From positions 186,001-250,000 of the forward strand of contig NZ_FOOC01000003.1 of the NCBI RefSeq assembly GCF_900113085.1: a stretch of 64,000 bases of DNA, read 5' to 3'. A program made the position numbers and the translations under genes. The stretch comes from Fontimonas thermophila. GTDB taxonomy: Bacteria > Pseudomonadota > Gammaproteobacteria > Nevskiales > Nevskiaceae. This document shows positions 9,573 through 16,849 of the stretch, piece after piece. The notes under the pieces are model-generated. The model was not told where the DNA came from, ran no database searches, and saw nothing but the letters and a program-made list of their open reading frames with translations. Each line of letters begins with the position of its first letter. Position 1 is the first letter of the stretch.

Positions 9573-9764
9573 CTCATTCTGACACGGCGAGTCGGCGAAA
9601 CGGTGGTGATCGGCGGTGACATCGAGGTCACCATTCTGGGCGTCAAAGGCAATCAGGTGCGCGTCGGTGTCAAAGCGCCACGCGACGTTGCCGTACACCG
9701 CGAGGAAATCCTCGAACGCATCAAGCGCGAGGGCGATCATCCGGCCGTGCCGGCGGCCGCCTGA
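9570..9764 (+). CDS. csrA: Carbon storage regulator CsrA
   Basis: The 64-residue protein begins [10 protein letters not shown], the invariant CsrA start, and contains [14 protein letters not shown] and VAVHREEI with the RNA-contacting Arg near residue 44. CsrA dimers bind GGA motifs in mRNA leaders and control translation of central carbon, motility and biofilm genes. The ATG at 9570 has a strong AAGGAGG site; an upstream open frame from 9462 is non-conserved. It lies between lysC and two tRNA genes, the common gammaproteobacterial position. No clear terminator follows before the tRNA-Arg promoter. Confidence 0.98.
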   Translation: MLILTRRVGETVVIGGDIEVTILGVKGNQVRVGVKAPRDVAVHREEILERIKREGDHPAVPAAA

Positions 9765-9808
9765 GCACGGCAACACACCTGCAGCTTTTCGCAAGACAAA
9801 GATTTTTC

Positions 9809-9849
9809 TTTACCTTGCCGGCGAGGGCCGCTAGAATCGCGGCCCTCGC
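9809..9849 (+). promoter_or_regulatory. tRNA-Arg promoter embedded in an 11-bp palindrome
   Basis: TTTACC (9809-9814) and TAGAAT (9832-9837) are 17 bases apart, a good sigma-70 pair. The -10 element occupies the loop between two perfect 11-bp inverted arms, GCGAGGGCCGC (9821-9831) and GCGGCCCTCGC (9839-9849). The region after the -10 is GC-rich, like stringently controlled tRNA promoters. The palindrome may be an operator or merely the end of the csrA transcript. Confidence 0.6.
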
Positions 9850-9874
9850 GTTGCATGACGCCGACGCGAGCGAT

Positions 9875-9951
9875 GCGCCCGTAGCTCAGCTGGATAGAGC
9901 ACCAGGCTACGAACTTGGGGGTCGGAGGTTCGAATCCTTCCGGGCGCGCCA
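9875..9951 (+). tRNA. tRNA-Arg (ACG)
   Basis: The 77-base gene folds into a full cloverleaf: acceptor GCGCCCG/CGGGCGC, D stem GCTC/GAGC, anticodon stem CCAGG/CTTGG with loop CTACGAA, and T arm GGAGG-TTCGAAT-CCTTC. The anticodon ACG, with A34 read as inosine, decodes CGU, CGC and CGA arginine codons. The 3' CCA is encoded. It has its own promoter upstream and an intrinsic-type hairpin downstream. Confidence 0.98.
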
Positions 9952-9964
9952 TCGGTGTCGCCGT

Positions 9965-9990
9965 CGAGCCCGCAAGGGCTCGATTGCTTT
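9965..9990 (+). terminator. Hairpin terminator after tRNA-Arg
   Basis: CGAGCCC-GCAA-GGGCTCG (9965-9982) is a perfect 7-bp stem with a GNRA tetraloop, followed by the T-rich ATTGCTTTG. It lies 14 bases after the tRNA CCA end. Confidence 0.65.
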
Positions 9991-10017
9991 GAGCCGTCTT
10001 CAGATGACCGGACGGGA

Positions 10018-10046
10018 TGATCCCCGCATGGGTGAGCGTGTATAGT
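10018..10046 (+). promoter_or_regulatory. Probable tRNA-Ser promoter
   Basis: TATAGT (10041-10046) is a good -10 element, with transcription expected to start near 10053 within a GC-rich discriminator. The sequence 17 bases upstream, TGATCC, is a poor sigma-70 -35, so this side is uncertain. Confidence 0.45.
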
Positions 10047-10085
10047 CCGGCGCGGAAGGGGAAACCCTCCGCGGTGAATCGTCCC

Positions 10086-10177
10086 GGAGTGATGGCCGAG
10101 TGGACGAAGGCGCACCCCTGCTAAGGGTGTATACGGCTAAAACCGTATCGAGGGTTCGAATCCCTCTCACTCCGCCA
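10086..10177 (+). tRNA. tRNA-Ser (GCT)
   Basis: The 92-base class II tRNA has acceptor GGAGTGA/TCACTCC, anticodon stem CACCC/GGGTG and loop CTGCTAA, giving anticodon GCT for AGC/AGU serine codons. It has a long variable arm and an encoded CCA at 10175-10177. A tRNA-Ser beside csrA is also seen in enterobacteria. Confidence 0.98.
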
Positions 10178-10204
10178 ACCGCTGCACGGTCGGGTTGCAC
10201 GGTT
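10177..10204 (+). terminator. Bulged hairpin after tRNA-Ser
   Basis: AACCG-c-TGCA pairs with TGCA-CGGTT around a 9-base loop, immediately after the tRNA CCA. There is no T run, so it may be a processing or Rho-assisted end rather than an intrinsic terminator. Confidence 0.3.
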
Positions 10205-10324
10205 GGGTATTACCAGCGGATCGATCGCCGGTCGGCGCACGCTGAATCCTCACTCTGACTTGTGGTGCCATTCACGGACTGGCAGCGCGCGCCGCGTTGC
10301 GACATCCGAACATGGCCGTCTTGG

Positions 10325-10384
10325 TTGACCGGACACCGTGCTCCGGCATAATCATTGGCAACGGGTGTCGTGCGTCCTGCACGA
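10325..10384 (+). promoter_or_regulatory. nhaA promoter and leader hairpin
   Basis: TTGACC (10325-10330) and CATAAT (10347-10352), spaced by 16 bases, form a strong sigma-70-like promoter about 78 bases before the nhaA ATG. The leader contains the perfect 6-bp hairpin TCGTGC-GTCCT-GCACGA (10368-10384). No nhaR regulator gene is adjacent. Confidence 0.6.
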
Positions 10385-10430
10385 TAGGTCAGCGAGTTGG
10401 TCGGGCCGCCAACCATGGAAGGTGTTGGCG

Positions 10431-11807
10431 ATGAATCGATCGACCGCGCAGCCCAAAACCGTGCCCGCAGGAGCGCGTCTGCTCAAGCCATTCGAGCGTT
10501 TCATCCACGTCGAGGCTTCCAGCGGCACCGTGTTGCTGCTCGCCGCGATGATCGCGCTGGTATGGGCAAACTCGCCGTGGGCAGGCAGTTACCACGCGCT
10601 GTGGGAGATGCCGCTGACGCTCGGCATCGGTGCCCTGGTTGTCACCGAGTCGCTGCACTTCTGGATCAACGACGGCCTGATGACGATCTTCTTTCTCGTC
10701 GTCGGGCTGGAAATTCGCCGCGAGCTGCACGAGGGCACGTTATCCAGCGTACGGGCGATGGCCTTGCCGGCGGCGGCTGCCTTCGGCGGCATCGTCATGC
10801 CAGCGGTGATTTATCTCCTGCTCAATCATGATCCGGAGCTGCGCGCCGGCTGGGCCGTGCCAACCGCGACAGACATCGCATTTGCGGTGGGTGTTCTCGC
10901 GCTGCTCGGCAAGCGGGTGCCGATGGCCTTGCGCGTGCTCTTGCTCGCCCTGGCCATCATCGATGACATTGCGGCGATTCTGATCATCGCGCTGTTCTAT
11001 TCCAAGGCGATCGAGCCGCTGGCGCTGCTGGTGACGGCATCGGGCATCGGTCTCGTATTCTTGTTCCAGCGGCTGGGTTTGCGCACGGCCTGGCCTTACG
11101 TACTTCCCGGTGCGGTGATCTGGGTGGGTATGTTCAAGGCCGGTGTGCACCCCTCGATTTCCGGCGTGCTGTGCGGATTGCTGACCCCGGTCGCGCCGGC
11201 GTTTGCCACGGAAAATCCGCTCGGCCGTGCAGCGCTGGCGCTGCAGAAGTTTTCCGATCGCCTGCGCGGCGGACGGCGTGACCCAGAATCCCTGCTGCCG
11301 CCGTTTCGCGAGCTGCGCGATGCCCAGCTCGGCATGCTCTCGCCGGTGGTGCGCGTACAGGCGGCACTGCACCCGTGGGTGGCTTTCGGCATCATGCCGC
11401 TGTTCGCGCTTGCCAATGCCGGCGTGCCGCTGACCGGTGGCGCGATCTGGGGAGATGGCGCCTGGTCGCTTTATGCCGGCATCGTTGGCGGTCTGGTGCT
11501 CGGCAAGCCGCTCGGTGTGATGTGCGCGACCTACCTGGCGGTGCGCATGGGTTGGTGCGTGCTGCCGGAGGGTGTCGGCTGGCGCGGAATTGGCCTCGTG
11601 GCCTGTCTCGCCGGCATCGGCTTTACGATGTCGATCTTCATCGCCAACCTGGCGTTTGCCGCCGGTGACCGGTTGACCCAGGCCACGTTCGCCGTGCTCG
11701 TGGCCTCGACGCTCGCCGGCATCATCGGCCTGCTGCTGGGCCGCTTCCTGCTGCCGGTGCGCGGGATGGATTCCGCATCCACCCATGAGGCGGGGGTGAC
11801 GTCATGA
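10431..11807 (+). CDS. nhaA: Na+/H+ antiporter NhaA
   Basis: The 458-residue inner membrane protein exports Na+ or Li+ in exchange for protons. It has about twelve hydrophobic segments, the PTATDIAFAVGV segment and the paired aspartates in LAIIDDIAAILII, which correspond to the ion-binding Asp163/Asp164 of E. coli NhaA. It is longer than the 388-residue E. coli protein through an N-terminal extension and a central hydrophilic loop near RDPESLLPPFRELRDAQ. The ATG at 10431 follows GGAAGGTG. The next gene begins within its stop codon (ATGA overlap), so the two are coupled. Confidence 0.96.
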   Translation: MNRSTAQPKTVPAGARLLKPFERFIHVEASSGTVLLLAAMIALVWANSPWAGSYHALWEMPLTLGIGALVVTESLHFWINDGLMTIFFLVVGLEIRRELHEGTLSSVRAMALPAAAAFGGIVMPAVIYLLLNHDPELRAGWAVPTATDIAFAVGVLALLGKRVPMALRVLLLALAIIDDIAAILIIALFYSKAIEPLALLVTASGIGLVFLFQRLGLRTAWPYVLPGAVIWVGMFKAGVHPSISGVLCGLLTPVAPAFATENPLGRAALALQKFSDRLRGGRRDPESLLPPFRELRDAQLGMLSPVVRVQAALHPWVAFGIMPLFALANAGVPLTGGAIWGDGAWSLYAGIVGGLVLGKPLGVMCATYLAVRMGWCVLPEGVGWRGIGLVACLAGIGFTMSIFIANLAFAAGDRLTQATFAVLVASTLAGIIGLLLGRFLLPVRGMDSASTHEAGVTS

Positions 11808-12286
11808 ACACGCATCGTATCGTGCCGTGGGCGCTCGCCATCTGTGTGCTGGCACCGGCGGCGGCATCGCCTGTATTGACCGCGCAATACCTGCACCAGA
11901 TCTGCCGCGCTTATCTTGACGACGATGGCCCGCACAGTGTCGGAGCGCGTGACTGCGCCCTCTATGTGCAAGGCGTGCTCGATGGCCTCGCCGTTTCGGT
12001 GCGCGCGCGGGACACGAGCGCCGATTCCTGGGCTGCACGCGCGGCGCGCACGCGTCTGGGCCCGCGCATGCGCACCTTGTCTGCTTTGCGCGTCGAACCG
12101 CAATGCCCGCCGCCGACGCTGGCCGAGGCGGTATCGCACATCGTCGCTTATCTGGACCGACAAGACCTGCCGCCCGATGTGCCGGCAGCAGAAGTCATGG
12201 CGACGGTGCTAGCCGGTGAAGCGGCTTGTGGGCTGGAGCAGGCGACAGTCGCCGATACCGTGGCCGGCGCAGGCGCTGGACGTTAG
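11804..12286 (+). CDS. Small exported protein, Rap1a/Tai immunity-like
   Basis: The 160-residue product has a signal peptide of about 21 residues ending in PAAAS. Its pattern of cysteines with a CALYVQGVLDG segment, an ECPP-like QCPPP, and a final AGEAAC resembles the Rap1a/Tai immunity-protein fold. That family includes immunity proteins against type VI amidase effectors, but many members stand alone with unknown roles. No effector gene is adjacent here. It starts in the nhaA stop codon and its TAG interlocks with the TAA of the convergent anti-sigma gene. The family call is by pattern, and the function is unassigned. Confidence 0.7.
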   Translation: MNTHRIVPWALAICVLAPAAASPVLTAQYLHQICRAYLDDDGPHSVGARDCALYVQGVLDGLAVSVRARDTSADSWAARAARTRLGPRMRTLSALRVEPQCPPPTLAEAVSHIVAYLDRQDLPPDVPAAEVMATVLAGEAACGLEQATVADTVAGAGAGR

Positions 12287-12978
12287 GTTGTCTGCCCAAA
12301 CGTCTGGACGTGCAGGATCGGGCCGGTGGCACGCCCGGTGGGCGAGCCGCCGCGCGGTTCGAGGCTGACGGCGAACCCGTTGCCGGCGCGCAGATCGGCG
12401 CGCGGCTGCAGCTCCAGCTCCGCTCCCTGTGTTTGCGGCATCAGGCCGAGCGACACCGGCGCACTGCCGTCGGCGAGCAACAGCCAGAGTTCCAGCGATT
12501 TGTCTTGGGCGACTGGTATGTCGCGCAGGGTGCGCACGCGCAGGCGGTTGCGATTGCGGTCTGCCTCGATGATCCACAGCGCTTGCCGGGCGTCGTCGGT
12601 GATGGCAACGCGCACGTCCGGTTCGAACATGAATCGCTCACGCAGCGGGGAGAGCATGGACAAGCCAACGGCGAGGACGACGGCGACCGCGGCCAGCCAG
12701 TAGCGCAGCGGCCCGATCGGGCGGAAACGGGATTGGGTTCGCGGCTCGGCAAGGCCGAGCCGGCGGCTGATCGCGGCCCAGCTTTGTGGCGACGGCGACA
12801 CCGGCGCTGTGCCGCGGGCGAAGGACACGAGCGTCTCCTCCCAGAAGGCGACCCGCTGCCGCAGCCCGACATCATGCTGCAGAAGCCGCATGAAACGGCG
12901 CCGGGCAGGGCCGCGCAGTGTGCCGAGCACGTACTCGGCGCACAGCGCGTCACGCATCCGGTCGTTCGTGATCTTCAT
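12283..12978 (-). CDS. Anti-sigma factor, RskA-type
   Basis: The 231-residue protein begins with a short helical sigma-binding region containing ALCAEYVLGTL and ARRRFMRLL, typical of anti-sigma-K proteins. One membrane helix spans about residues 92-109 (YWLAAVAVVLAVGLSML). The C-terminal extracytoplasmic RskA domain includes DKSLELWLLLADG and PVSLGLM. It would hold the adjacent ECF sigma factor at the membrane until a periplasmic signal causes its proteolysis. The start overlaps the sigma gene stop by 4 bases, so the two are made in fixed ratio. The divergent lipid-modification operon is the likely regulated target. Confidence 0.88.
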   Translation of the reverse strand: MKITNDRMRDALCAEYVLGTLRGPARRRFMRLLQHDVGLRQRVAFWEETLVSFARGTAPVSPSPQSWAAISRRLGLAEPRTQSRFRPIGPLRYWLAAVAVVLAVGLSMLSPLRERFMFEPDVRVAITDDARQALWIIEADRNRNRLRVRTLRDIPVAQDKSLELWLLLADGSAPVSLGLMPQTQGAELELQPRADLRAGNGFAVSLEPRGGSPTGRATGPILHVQTFGQTT

Positions 12979-13532
12979 CGCTCAAGGCACTCCCTGAGCT
13001 GTTGTAATCCGCGCCGGATCCAGCTTTTGACCGTACCCAGCGGGGTGCCGGTGTGCCGGCTGATCTCCTGATGGCTGCGGCCTTCGACATAAGCCATCGA
13101 GATGCAGGCGCGCTGCTGGGCGGTGAGCTCGTCGAGACAGGGATCCAGGCGCGGCTCACGGTGGGCGCCGGAGAACGGTTCGACCACGGGCAGGGCCGAT
13201 TCCGCCACTTCGTCCAGCGGCAAGTCGTTCTCCGACTTGCGCAGGAGGTCCAAACAACGGTAACGAACGATGGAGATCATCCAGGTGCTCGCCCGGGCCC
13301 GGGCCGGGTTGAAACTGCTCGCATGGTTCCAGAACTGCACGAATGCATCCTGCAACGCCTCTTCGGCAAGTGACCGTGTTCCGACTATACGCAGCGCAAC
13401 GCCAAGTAGATGCGCGGCGGTTTGGTCGTAGAGTTCACGGAAGGCACGCTGGTCGCGCAGCGCGACGCGGGCCAGAAGCGATGCGAGTCGTTCGTTGTCG
13501 AGCACGGGCGAGAATCGATGGAACCCGTGCAT
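12975..13532 (-). CDS. ECF sigma factor (SigK-like)
   Basis: The 185-residue protein has sigma region 2 (RDQRAFRELYDQ through STWMISIVRYRCLDLLRK) and region 4 (LTAQQRACISMAYVEGRSHQEISRHTGTPLGTVKSWIRRGL with a helix-turn-helix). No region 3 is present, as usual for the extracytoplasmic-function class. Pairing with an RskA-type anti-sigma places it near the SigK (ECF19-like) group. It starts 91 bases from the divergent FAD oxidoreductase gene, so one intergenic region can serve both its own promoter and that of the target operon. Its inducing signal cannot be read from sequence; oxidative or membrane stress is an inference from the operon content. Confidence 0.92.
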   Translation of the reverse strand: MHGFHRFSPVLDNERLASLLARVALRDQRAFRELYDQTAAHLLGVALRIVGTRSLAEEALQDAFVQFWNHASSFNPARARASTWMISIVRYRCLDLLRKSENDLPLDEVAESALPVVEPFSGAHREPRLDPCLDELTAQQRACISMAYVEGRSHQEISRHTGTPLGTVKSWIRRGLQQLRECLER

Positions 13533-13563
13533 GATGCCGATGCCCGTTCACGACGGCAACGGG

Positions 13564-13591
13564 TGCATCCAAAAAACCGGATCGTCCGTAT
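13564..13591 (+). promoter_or_regulatory. Candidate ECF-sigma-dependent promoter of the lipid-modification operon
   Basis: TGCATCC (13564-13570) and CGTAT (13587-13591) are 16 bases apart. They resemble ECF-type -35 (ATCC core) and -10 (CGTA core) elements, 32 bases before the ATG at 13624, which has a GGGGG ribosome site. A weaker similar pair, CGATCC and CCGTT, reads in the opposite direction towards the sigma gene. Confidence 0.45.
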
Positions 13592-13623
13592 CAGCGGCAT
13601 CATTGATGAAAAGGGGGTCGTAA

Positions 13624-14862
13624 ATGCGGGTTGCGGTCATCGGCGGCGGGATATCGGGGCTGGTCTGTGCCTACCTGCTGCGCACCCACCACGAGGTGGT
13701 CCTGTTCGAAGGACAGGACCGGCTGGGGGGTCATTCCCATACCGTCGATGTCGAGTGGCAGGGGGTCCGCTATGCGATCGATACCGGCTTCATCGTCTGC
13801 AACGACCGCACTTACCCAAACTTCATGAAGCTGCTCGGCCGTCTGGGTGTGACGCGGCGCAAGACGCAGATGAGCTTCAGTGTCAGCTGCGAGCGCAGCG
13901 GGATCGAGTACGGCAGCAGTGGCCTCGACAGCCTGTTCGCGCAGCGCCGCAATCTGCTGCGGCTCGATCACTACCGCATGCTCATCGACATCCTGCGCTT
14001 CAATCGCCGCAGTCGCGAGCTGCTGAAGGCGCCTTGTGGGCTCGCCCTCGGCGATTATCTCGCCGGTGCCGGATATTCCGAGCCTTTCGTGCGGCGTTAT
14101 CTTCTGCCGATGTGTGCGGCGATCTGGTCCGGATCGATCCAGGACGCCAGCCGCTTCCCGGCCGACCATTTCGTCCAGTTCTTCGAGAATCACGGCCTGC
14201 TGACGATCGCCGATCAGCCGCAGTGGTATGTGATCGAAGGCGGTTCGCGCGCCTACGTCGCACGTATCGCCGAGGCGCTGGGGAGCGCGGCGCGCACGGC
14301 TTGTCCGGTGCAGCGCGTGCGTCGCGGTGCCGATGCCGTCGAGGTGCAGACCCCGTTTGGCAGCGAGCGCTTCGATCATGTGATTTTTGCCTGCCACAGT
14401 GACGAAGCGCTTGCCCTGCTGGCCGATCCGAGCGAACGCGAGCGCGAGATCCTCGGCGCACTGCCGTATCAACCCAATGACGTGGTCTTGCACCATGACG
14501 AACGCCTGCTGCCGGCCAACCGCCGTGCCTGGGCGTCGTGGAATTACCGCGTCGGTGCTGCCGACGATGCGCCGGCAACGGTGACTTACCATATGAACCG
14601 GCTGCAAAGCCTGAGGGCGCCGGTGCAGTTCTGCGTCAGCCTCAACCAGACCGAGCGGATCGATCCGGCCAAGGTGCTGCGGCGCTTCGTCTATGAGCAT
14701 CCGGTCTATACGCAGGCGTCGCGCGCGGCGCGCGCGCGACGCGCCGAGATCGACGGAATCGGTGTGACCCACTACTGCGGCGCATACTGGGAGAACGGTT
14801 TTCACGAGGACGGCGTGCGCACGGCCTTGCACGTCGTGCACCGCCTTGGAGGTCGCCTGTGA
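13624..14862 (+). CDS. FAD-dependent oxidoreductase (amine-oxidase fold) of lipid cluster
   Basis: The 412-residue protein opens with the Rossmann motif VAVIGGGISGLVCAYLL and continues RLGGHSHTV, typical of the NAD(P)-binding/amine-oxidase flavoprotein family. Members of this clade occur beside DUF1365 and CFA-family methyltransferase genes and probably oxidise or desaturate fatty-acyl chains. The exact reaction is not settled by sequence. It is the first gene of a compact operon, driven by a candidate ECF promoter, and its last codons overlap the next gene in a GTGA. Confidence 0.87.
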   Translation: MRVAVIGGGISGLVCAYLLRTHHEVVLFEGQDRLGGHSHTVDVEWQGVRYAIDTGFIVCNDRTYPNFMKLLGRLGVTRRKTQMSFSVSCERSGIEYGSSGLDSLFAQRRNLLRLDHYRMLIDILRFNRRSRELLKAPCGLALGDYLAGAGYSEPFVRRYLLPMCAAIWSGSIQDASRFPADHFVQFFENHGLLTIADQPQWYVIEGGSRAYVARIAEALGSAARTACPVQRVRRGADAVEVQTPFGSERFDHVIFACHSDEALALLADPSEREREILGALPYQPNDVVLHHDERLLPANRRAWASWNYRVGAADDAPATVTYHMNRLQSLRAPVQFCVSLNQTERIDPAKVLRRFVYEHPVYTQASRAARARRAEIDGIGVTHYCGAYWENGFHEDGVRTALHVVHRLGGRL

Positions 14863-15608
14863 CCGCTCACTGGGTCTATCACGGCCAGGTGGTGCATGCG
14901 CGCTTTGCGCCGGTTGCGCACCGCTTCCGCTACACGATCGGCATGCTCGGGCTGGATCTGGACCGGATCGAGCAAGCCTTCCGCGGCCGCTGGTTGTGGT
15001 CGTTCGACCGGCCGAACCTGGTCTCGGTGCGGCGTGCAGACCATCTGCGCGGCGGTCATCCCGATTGGGCGATCGCAGTCCGCGATCTTGTCGAGCAGGC
15101 GACCGGCACGCGCCCGGCGGGGCGAATCGAGCTCATCGCGCAGCCGCGCTATCTCGGCTACTGCTTCAATCCGCTCAGTCTGTACTTGTGCCACGATGCC
15201 TTCGGCGCGCTGTGTGCGGTCGTGCTCGAGGTTCACAATACGCCGTGGGGTGAGCAGCACGTCTATGTGGTACCTGTGACCGAGAGCGAGCGCATCGTCG
15301 CGACTTTCGACAAGGCTTTCCACGTCTCGCCCTTCATGCCGATGGATTTGCGCTACCGCATGGAGTTGTGCCGCAACGAGTCGCATCTGCGTCTGCAGCT
15401 GGACTGCTACCGGCAGGAGCAGCGCCTGTTCGCCGCCTGGCTCGATCTCACCGCCCGGCCGATGACGGCGGCCAGCCTGGCCGGCATGCTGCTGCGCACG
15501 CCCTTGATGTCGCTGAAGACGGTTGCCGCAATTTACTGGGAGGCGCTTCGCCTGTTCCTCAAGCGCGCTCCTTTCTTCCCCCATCCGTCCACTTCGTCGT
15601 TGCCATGA
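14859..15608 (+). CDS. DUF1365 family protein
   Basis: The 249-residue protein begins VYHGQVVHARFAPVAHRFRY and includes GYCFNPLSLYLCHD and AFHVSPFMPMDLRY, hallmark segments of DUF1365. The family has no firmly assigned activity but almost always accompanies the FAD oxidoreductase and the CFA-type methyltransferase in proteobacteria, so it probably acts on the same acyl chains. The GTG start overlaps the preceding stop by four bases, and its own stop overlaps the next ATG (ATGA). This implies coordinated translation of the three proteins. Confidence 0.9.
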   Translation: MTAHWVYHGQVVHARFAPVAHRFRYTIGMLGLDLDRIEQAFRGRWLWSFDRPNLVSVRRADHLRGGHPDWAIAVRDLVEQATGTRPAGRIELIAQPRYLGYCFNPLSLYLCHDAFGALCAVVLEVHNTPWGEQHVYVVPVTESERIVATFDKAFHVSPFMPMDLRYRMELCRNESHLRLQLDCYRQEQRLFAAWLDLTARPMTAASLAGMLLRTPLMSLKTVAAIYWEALRLFLKRAPFFPHPSTSSLP

Positions 15609-16846
15609 CCGATTCGATTACCTCTTACGCCGAACGTCTGTCTTCGTTGGCGCCGAAAGCCCTGTTGCCGGATGTGCTGCGCCGGATCCTGCTCAAGCGT
15701 CTGGCCGGTCTGAGCGAAGGTGCGATCCTGCTGTGCGAACCCAACCGCGAGCCGGTGCGGCTCGGCGCTGCGGATGCCTCGCCGATCCGTGTCGATATCC
15801 ACGACCCGGCGTTTTATGGCTACGCCTGCCTCGGTGGCTCCGTCGGGCTTGGTGAGGCTTACATGCTCGATTTGTGGAGCACGCCGGATCTGGTGGGCGT
15901 GACGCGGCTGCTGATCCGCAATTCAGCCCAGCTCGAGGCGCTTGATGAAGGCCTTGCACGCTTGCGGTTGCCGCTCCTGAAGCTTTTCGAATGGCAGCAC
16001 CGCAACGATCCCCGCCGCAGCCGGCGCAACATCGCTGCGCATTACGACCTGGGTAATGATTTCTTCCGCCTGTTCCTGGATCGGAGCATGACGTACTCGT
16101 CGGCGATATACACCGCGCCGGACGATACCCTGGAACGCGCGCAGTTCAACAAGCTGGACACGATCTGCCGCAAGCTCGATCTGGGTCCTGGCGATCACGT
16201 GGTCGAGATCGGCTCCGGCTGGGGGAGCTTTGCGCTGCACGCGGCCGGACGTTACGGCGCGCGGGTGACGACGACGACGATTTCGCGAGAGCAGCACCGT
16301 TTGGCCAGCGAACGCGTCGCCGAGGCGGGCCTTTCCGATCGCGTCGAGGTCTTGCTCGCCGACTACCGCGAGCTGCAAGGCTGTTATGACAAGCTGGTGT
16401 CGATCGAGATGATCGAGGCAGTCGGGCATGCGTTCTATCCGGTCTATTTGCAGACTTGCGCGCGCTTGCTCAAACCGCGCGGCCGTGCGCTGATCCAGGC
16501 CATCACCTGCGCCGATCAGCGCTATGAGGCCTACCGCGCCTCTTCGGATTTCATCCGCCGCTACATTTTCCCCGGCGGTAATCTGCCGTCGGTGACCCAT
16601 CTGCTCGACGTGGCGACCGCGCATACCGATCTGCGCCTCGTGCATCTGGAAGATTTCTCGCAGGACTACGCACGCACGCTGGCCGAGTGGCGCAGCCGCT
16701 TCTGGCAGCGCAATGCCGAGGTGCGCGCGCTCGGCTACGGCGAGCGGTTCATCCGCATGTGGGACTTTTATCTCGCGATCTGCGAGGCGGGTTTCGCCGA
16801 GCATTACAACAGCGTCGTCCATTTGATGTTCGCGCGTCAGGCTTGA
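15605..16846 (+). CDS. CFA-family SAM-dependent fatty-acyl methyltransferase with altered bicarbonate site
   Basis: The 413-residue protein has the Cfa fold: HYDLGNDFF at about 146-154, SAM-binding EIGSGWGSF at 201-209 and the catalytic-region Glu271 in MIEAVG. Aligned by eye with E. coli Cfa, Cys139 (YSCAY) is replaced by Ser166 (YSSAI), and His266 (LLHTIG) by Gln298 (LIQAIT). These residues hold the catalytic bicarbonate in classical cyclopropane synthase. The same QAIT pattern is usual in the DUF1365-linked clade, so methyl transfer without cyclopropane formation is possible. The ATG at 15605 overlaps the previous stop; an upstream open frame is not conserved. Confidence 0.88.
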   Translation: MTDSITSYAERLSSLAPKALLPDVLRRILLKRLAGLSEGAILLCEPNREPVRLGAADASPIRVDIHDPAFYGYACLGGSVGLGEAYMLDLWSTPDLVGVTRLLIRNSAQLEALDEGLARLRLPLLKLFEWQHRNDPRRSRRNIAAHYDLGNDFFRLFLDRSMTYSSAIYTAPDDTLERAQFNKLDTICRKLDLGPGDHVVEIGSGWGSFALHAAGRYGARVTTTTISREQHRLASERVAEAGLSDRVEVLLADYRELQGCYDKLVSIEMIEAVGHAFYPVYLQTCARLLKPRGRALIQAITCADQRYEAYRASSDFIRRYIFPGGNLPSVTHLLDVATAHTDLRLVHLEDFSQDYARTLAEWRSRFWQRNAEVRALGYGERFIRMWDFYLAICEAGFAEHYNSVVHLMFARQA

Positions 16847-16849
16847 TCG

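Noticed and set aside
10178-10324. Search for a gene or second tRNA in the tRNA-Ser to nhaA gap
   Set aside because: No cloverleaf or coding frame with supporting signals was found; the gap holds only the nhaA promoter region.
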